Part shown: one piece after another, positions 5,344 to 6,196 of the stretch
How the letters are laid out: every line of letters begins with the position of its first letter
Numbering within the stretch: position 1 is the first letter of the stretch
Source of the DNA: Chloroflexota bacterium
Lineage (GTDB): Bacteria; Chloroflexota; UBA6077
Reading direction: 5' to 3'
Length of the DNA stretch: 6,196 nt
Assembly: GCA_021806765.1 (NCBI GenBank)
Contig: JAJZQR010000321.1
Span: forward strand, 1-6,196
Program-made: the position numbers and the translations under genes
The notes under the pieces: generated by a model
The model's database searches: none
What the model was told of the DNA's origin: nothing
What the model saw: the letters and a program-made list of their open reading frames with translations, nothing else

Positions 5344-6195
5344 TCATTCACGCCCCAGAACTCCGGATCGGGTGACATGCCTGTCACTTGCCCCCACTGT
5401 GCTGGCAGTGTGAACTGTTACGCCCGCCCGCTTGTTCACCACGTTCGCTAGCGGCTCTCCGACGCAGTAGCGGCGGAAGTTCTCCACGAAAACCCCCACC
5501 ATGTGGTCCATAACGTTCTGGGAGTAGGGCGAGTTGTGAGGGGTGATCACCACGTTGGGCAGGCTGAAGAGGGGGCTATCGGGCGGGAGCGGTTCCCGCA
5601 CGAAGACGTCCAGATATGCCGCCCGCATCTTGCGGGACCGCAGGGCTTCCACCAGAGCTGGCTCGTCCACGAGCCCCCCTCGAGAGACGTTGATCAGGGC
5701 GGCTTCGGGACGCATGGCCTCGAAGGTGGAACCGTTCACCATGCCCCGAGTCTCGGGGGTCAGGGCTGCCGCCACCACCACGTAATCGGCCTGGGCTACG
5801 CACTCCTCCTGCCGCTCCGCCGGGAATGCCTCGTCCACTCCGGGCAGCGGCTCGCCGGAGAGGGTCCGCTTGGTCCCGATCACCCTCATCTCCAGGGCGT
5901 GACACAAACGGGCGATCTCCAGGCCGATCCTCCCCAGCCCGAGGATGGCCACGGTGAGGCCCGGCAGCTCGCGGTGATCCTGATGCTCCCATCGGTGCGC
6001 TTGTTGAGCCCAGAAGTGGGCCGGCAACGCCTTGGCGTCGGCCAGGATGAAGGCCAGCACCGTTTCGGCAATGGCCCTCCTGGGGGCTCCGGCACCGTTG
6101 GTGAGGAGAACATCGCTCGCCACCAACTCGGGGATCAAGACATCCTCCACCCCGGCTTTGCCGTTGTGGAACCACCGAAGCCGGGGTGCGCCCTT
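5344..6195 (-). CDS. D-2-hydroxyacid dehydrogenase (NAD-dependent), 5' end outside the window, 3' end replaced by IS sequence
   Basis: The gene enters from the right edge on the minus strand; 283 codons are visible. The frame is open up to the edge, and family-like sequence (LRWFHNGKAGVEDVLIPELV) precedes the GTG at 6150, so that GTG is internal and not the start. The nucleotide-binding motif GLGRIG is at visible residues 86-91. The catalytic trio is Arg172 in INVSRGGLVDEPALVEAL, Glu201 in VFVREPLP and His220 in ITPHNSP. The family interconverts 2-oxoacids and D-2-hydroxyacids with NAD(P)H (for example glyoxylate/hydroxypyruvate reductase or D-lactate-like enzymes); the substrate cannot be assigned. 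Native sequence ends at NKRAG (residue 258), close to the normal family end. The last 25 residues (VTVHTAST...) are read from the IS66 right end. The catalytic core is complete as far as visible, so activity may survive. Confidence 0.88.
   Translation of the reverse strand, partial: KGAPRLRWFHNGKAGVEDVLIPELVASDVLLTNGAGAPRRAIAETVLAFILADAKALPAHFWAQQAHRWEHQDHRELPGLTVAILGLGRIGLEIARLCHALEMRVIGTKRTLSGEPLPGVDEAFPAERQEECVAQADYVVVAAALTPETRGMVNGSTFEAMRPEAALINVSRGGLVDEPALVEALRSRKMRAAYLDVFVREPLPPDSPLFSLPNVVITPHNSPYSQNVMDHMVGVFVENFRRYCVGEPLANVVNKRAGVTVHTASTVGASDRHVTRSGVLGRE
5404..5421 (-). repeat. Right terminal inverted repeat of the IS66 element
   Basis: Read on the minus strand this is GTAACAGTTCACACTGCC, one mismatch from the left end. 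It fuses in frame to the opposing dehydrogenase gene, whose codon boundary coincides with the IS end (5421/5422). Confidence 0.92.
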
Positions 6196-6196
6196 C

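Larger units (their letters stand above)
3779..5421 (+). mobile_element. Complete IS66-family insertion sequence (single-ORF type)
   Basis: This 1643-bp element is bounded by inverted repeats at 3779-3796 and 5404-5421 that match at 17 of 18 positions and begin with GTAA, as IS66-family ends typically do. It carries one intact transposase gene and no visible tnpA/tnpB accessory genes, resembling the simpler ISBst12-like branch of the family. The last 187 bases after the transposase gene are non-coding for the element. The expected 8-bp target duplication is absent: the left flank is TGCTCCCT and the right flank is GCCCGCCC. The element lies between a truncated molybdoenzyme gene and the 3' end of an opposing dehydrogenase gene, so it marks a rearrangement junction and not a simple insertion. 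Confidence 0.92.

Noticed and set aside
5340..5354. Small hairpin (GGCGT/ACGCC) in the non-coding right part of the IS as a terminator
   Set aside because: The stem is only five base pairs and no T-run follows, so a terminator is not supported.
6148..6150. GTG as the start of the dehydrogenase
   Set aside because: Conserved family sequence continues upstream to the window edge, so this is an internal Val codon.

Overview
The window is a GC-rich bacterial segment with tightly packed genes. No gene identifies the host. The dihydrolipoyl acyltransferase, the DMSO-reductase-type complex and the abundant palindromic repeats would suit a free-living, possibly Chloroflexota-like or similar environmental lineage, but that is an impression and not a demonstrated assignment.

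Layout. Five genes read left to right. First comes the 3' end of a 2-oxoacid dehydrogenase E1 beta subunit (3-128). A GC-rich hairpin (134-183) follows, then a complete dihydrolipoamide acyltransferase E2 (210-1475). Next is a membrane-anchor subunit of the DmsC family (1508-2362), a TorD/DmsD-type chaperone (2410-3204), and the N-terminal fifth or so of a molybdopterin oxidoreductase (3225-3782). That last gene is cut off by a complete IS66-family element (3779-5421) with one transposase gene. Beyond the element, on the opposite strand, lies a D-2-hydroxyacid dehydrogenase that enters from the right edge. Its last codons have been replaced by the right end of the same element.

Function. E1 beta and E2 are two parts of one oxidative decarboxylation complex that makes acyl-CoA. 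The dmsC, torD-like and molybdoenzyme genes would form an anaerobic respiratory reductase module: anchor, maturation chaperone and catalytic subunit. No iron-sulfur electron-transfer subunit (DmsB type) is present, and the catalytic gene is a remnant, so the module as it stands is broken.

Genome dynamics are the most interesting aspect. The IS66 element has near-perfect 18-bp terminal inverted repeats but no 8-bp target duplication. Its flanks belong to two unrelated, convergent genes, which points to an adjacent deletion or rearrangement, or to an assembly join at a repeated element. Two other repeat-like palindromes lie inside coding sequence: a perfect 28-bp palindrome in the interdomain linker of E2, and a CACGGAG-type inverted repeat that supplies the last 32 codons of the chaperone. 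I found no convincing novel defence, CRISPR or RNA system.
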